A stretch of DNA of 6,434 bases from Clostridiales bacterium. Lineage in GTDB: Bacteria > Bacillota > Clostridia > Saccharofermentanales > UBA5734. Below the pieces are notes generated by a model. That model was not told where the DNA came from, did not search any database, and saw only the letters and a program-made list of their open reading frames with translations. Numbering within the stretch: the stretch's first letter is position 1; every line of letters begins with the position of its first letter. Location: contig DOFA01000164.1 of assembly GCA_003532195.1 (NCBI GenBank), forward strand, positions 1-6,434. The letters run 5' to 3'. Below, in pieces: positions 6,227 to 6,434 of the stretch. Made by a program: the position numbers and the translations under genes.

Positions 6227-6434
6227 GTTGCAGCACAGTCATTTTCCGCCGTTACGAACTGGAACGGGCTTTGGAGGCTATCCGGAAGATTGGTTTTGAC
6301 TATGTGGAAACCCAGGGCGTGGGTCCCTGGTGCCCGCATGTCGACATTGAAAAGAGCGATCCCGTCCGTTTTCTTGATTTGGCGCGGCATTATGGCTTTA
6401 AGGGCGTATCGGCCCTCTGGATGCCGAACGGGAA
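6217..6434 (+). CDS. Sugar phosphate isomerase/epimerase-like TIM barrel, N-terminal fragment
   Basis: ATG 6217 opens a frame that runs off the right edge (72 full codons). A strong SD, GGGAGGA at 6201-6207, lies 9 nt before it, and the gene overlaps the preceding stop by 10 nt. The visible protein starts MEIGCSTVIFRRYELERALEAI and continues with 'RKIGFDYVETQGVGPWCPHVD' and 'DPVRFLDLARHYGFKGVSALW'. This is the first beta-alpha units of an AP endonuclease 2/xylose isomerase-like barrel: 'GCST..F' as strand 1, 'GFDYVE' as strand 2 with the usual Glu, and 'FLDLARHYGFKGVSA' as helix 2 and strand 3. The fold is shared by IolE, IolI, IolH, IolO and many sugar epimerases. Metal ligands lie beyond the window, so no specific reaction can be assigned. 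It differs clearly from IolE upstream. The context suggests an inosose or keto-sugar isomerase/epimerase. Confidence 0.82.
   Translation, partial: MEIGCSTVIFRRYELERALEAIRKIGFDYVETQGVGPWCPHVDIEKSDPVRFLDLARHYGFKGVSALWMPNG

Noticed and set aside
1..6434. Mobile elements, CRISPR array, tRNA or rRNA genes, or an IolR-type operator
   Set aside because: No transposase, direct-repeat array, cloverleaf-like segment or promoter-proximal region was seen. The window lies wholly inside an operon, so the main promoter and operator should be upstream of it.

Overview
This window is a single run of seven co-oriented (+ strand) genes from the inside of a myo-inositol catabolism operon. Both ends are cut inside genes. 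In order it holds: the C-terminal end of a Gfo/Idh/MocA dehydrogenase (probably inositol 2-dehydrogenase, iolG), iolB, iolD, iolE, a zinc-dependent medium-chain dehydrogenase (MDR), a second Gfo/Idh/MocA oxidoreductase, and the start of a TIM-barrel sugar isomerase/epimerase. No RNA gene, mobile element, CRISPR array or clear promoter was seen, and no gene-free stretch exceeds about 75 nt.

The host is most likely a GC-rich member of the Bacillota (Firmicutes). By eye the base composition is about 60% GC, nearly every gene has a strong purine-rich Shine-Dalgarno site (AGGAGG, AGGGAGG, GGGAGGA), and IolD and IolE resemble the Bacillus/Clostridia proteins I remember. This placement is an inference, because no phylogenetic marker is present.

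Positions 1-3878 are the classical core. IolG oxidises myo-inositol to scyllo-inosose. IolE dehydrates that to trihydroxycyclohexane-dione. IolD, a ThDP enzyme, opens the ring hydrolytically to 5-deoxyglucuronate. IolB isomerises this to 5-dehydro-2-deoxygluconate. The later enzymes IolC (kinase), IolJ (aldolase) and IolA (semialdehyde dehydrogenase) are not in this window. Spacing is tight: iolG-iolB 14 nt, iolB-iolD 1 nt, iolD-iolE 51 nt (66 nt if the later iolE start is used).

Positions 3891-6434 are an accessory block: an MDR dehydrogenase, a Gfo/Idh/MocA dehydrogenase and an isomerase/epimerase. A perfect 8-bp inverted repeat (5048-5093) lies between the first two. The block may let other inositol stereoisomers or derivatives enter the pathway, or it may be part of a second branch like the Thermotoga IolM/IolN/IolO route. 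That reading comes from family and context and is not proven by the sequence.

The core is ordinary and confidently recognised. The items worth a second look are the accessory block, the intergenic hairpin, a phased A8 slippery tract with an upstream SD-like motif inside iolD, and the compact, divergent IolB.
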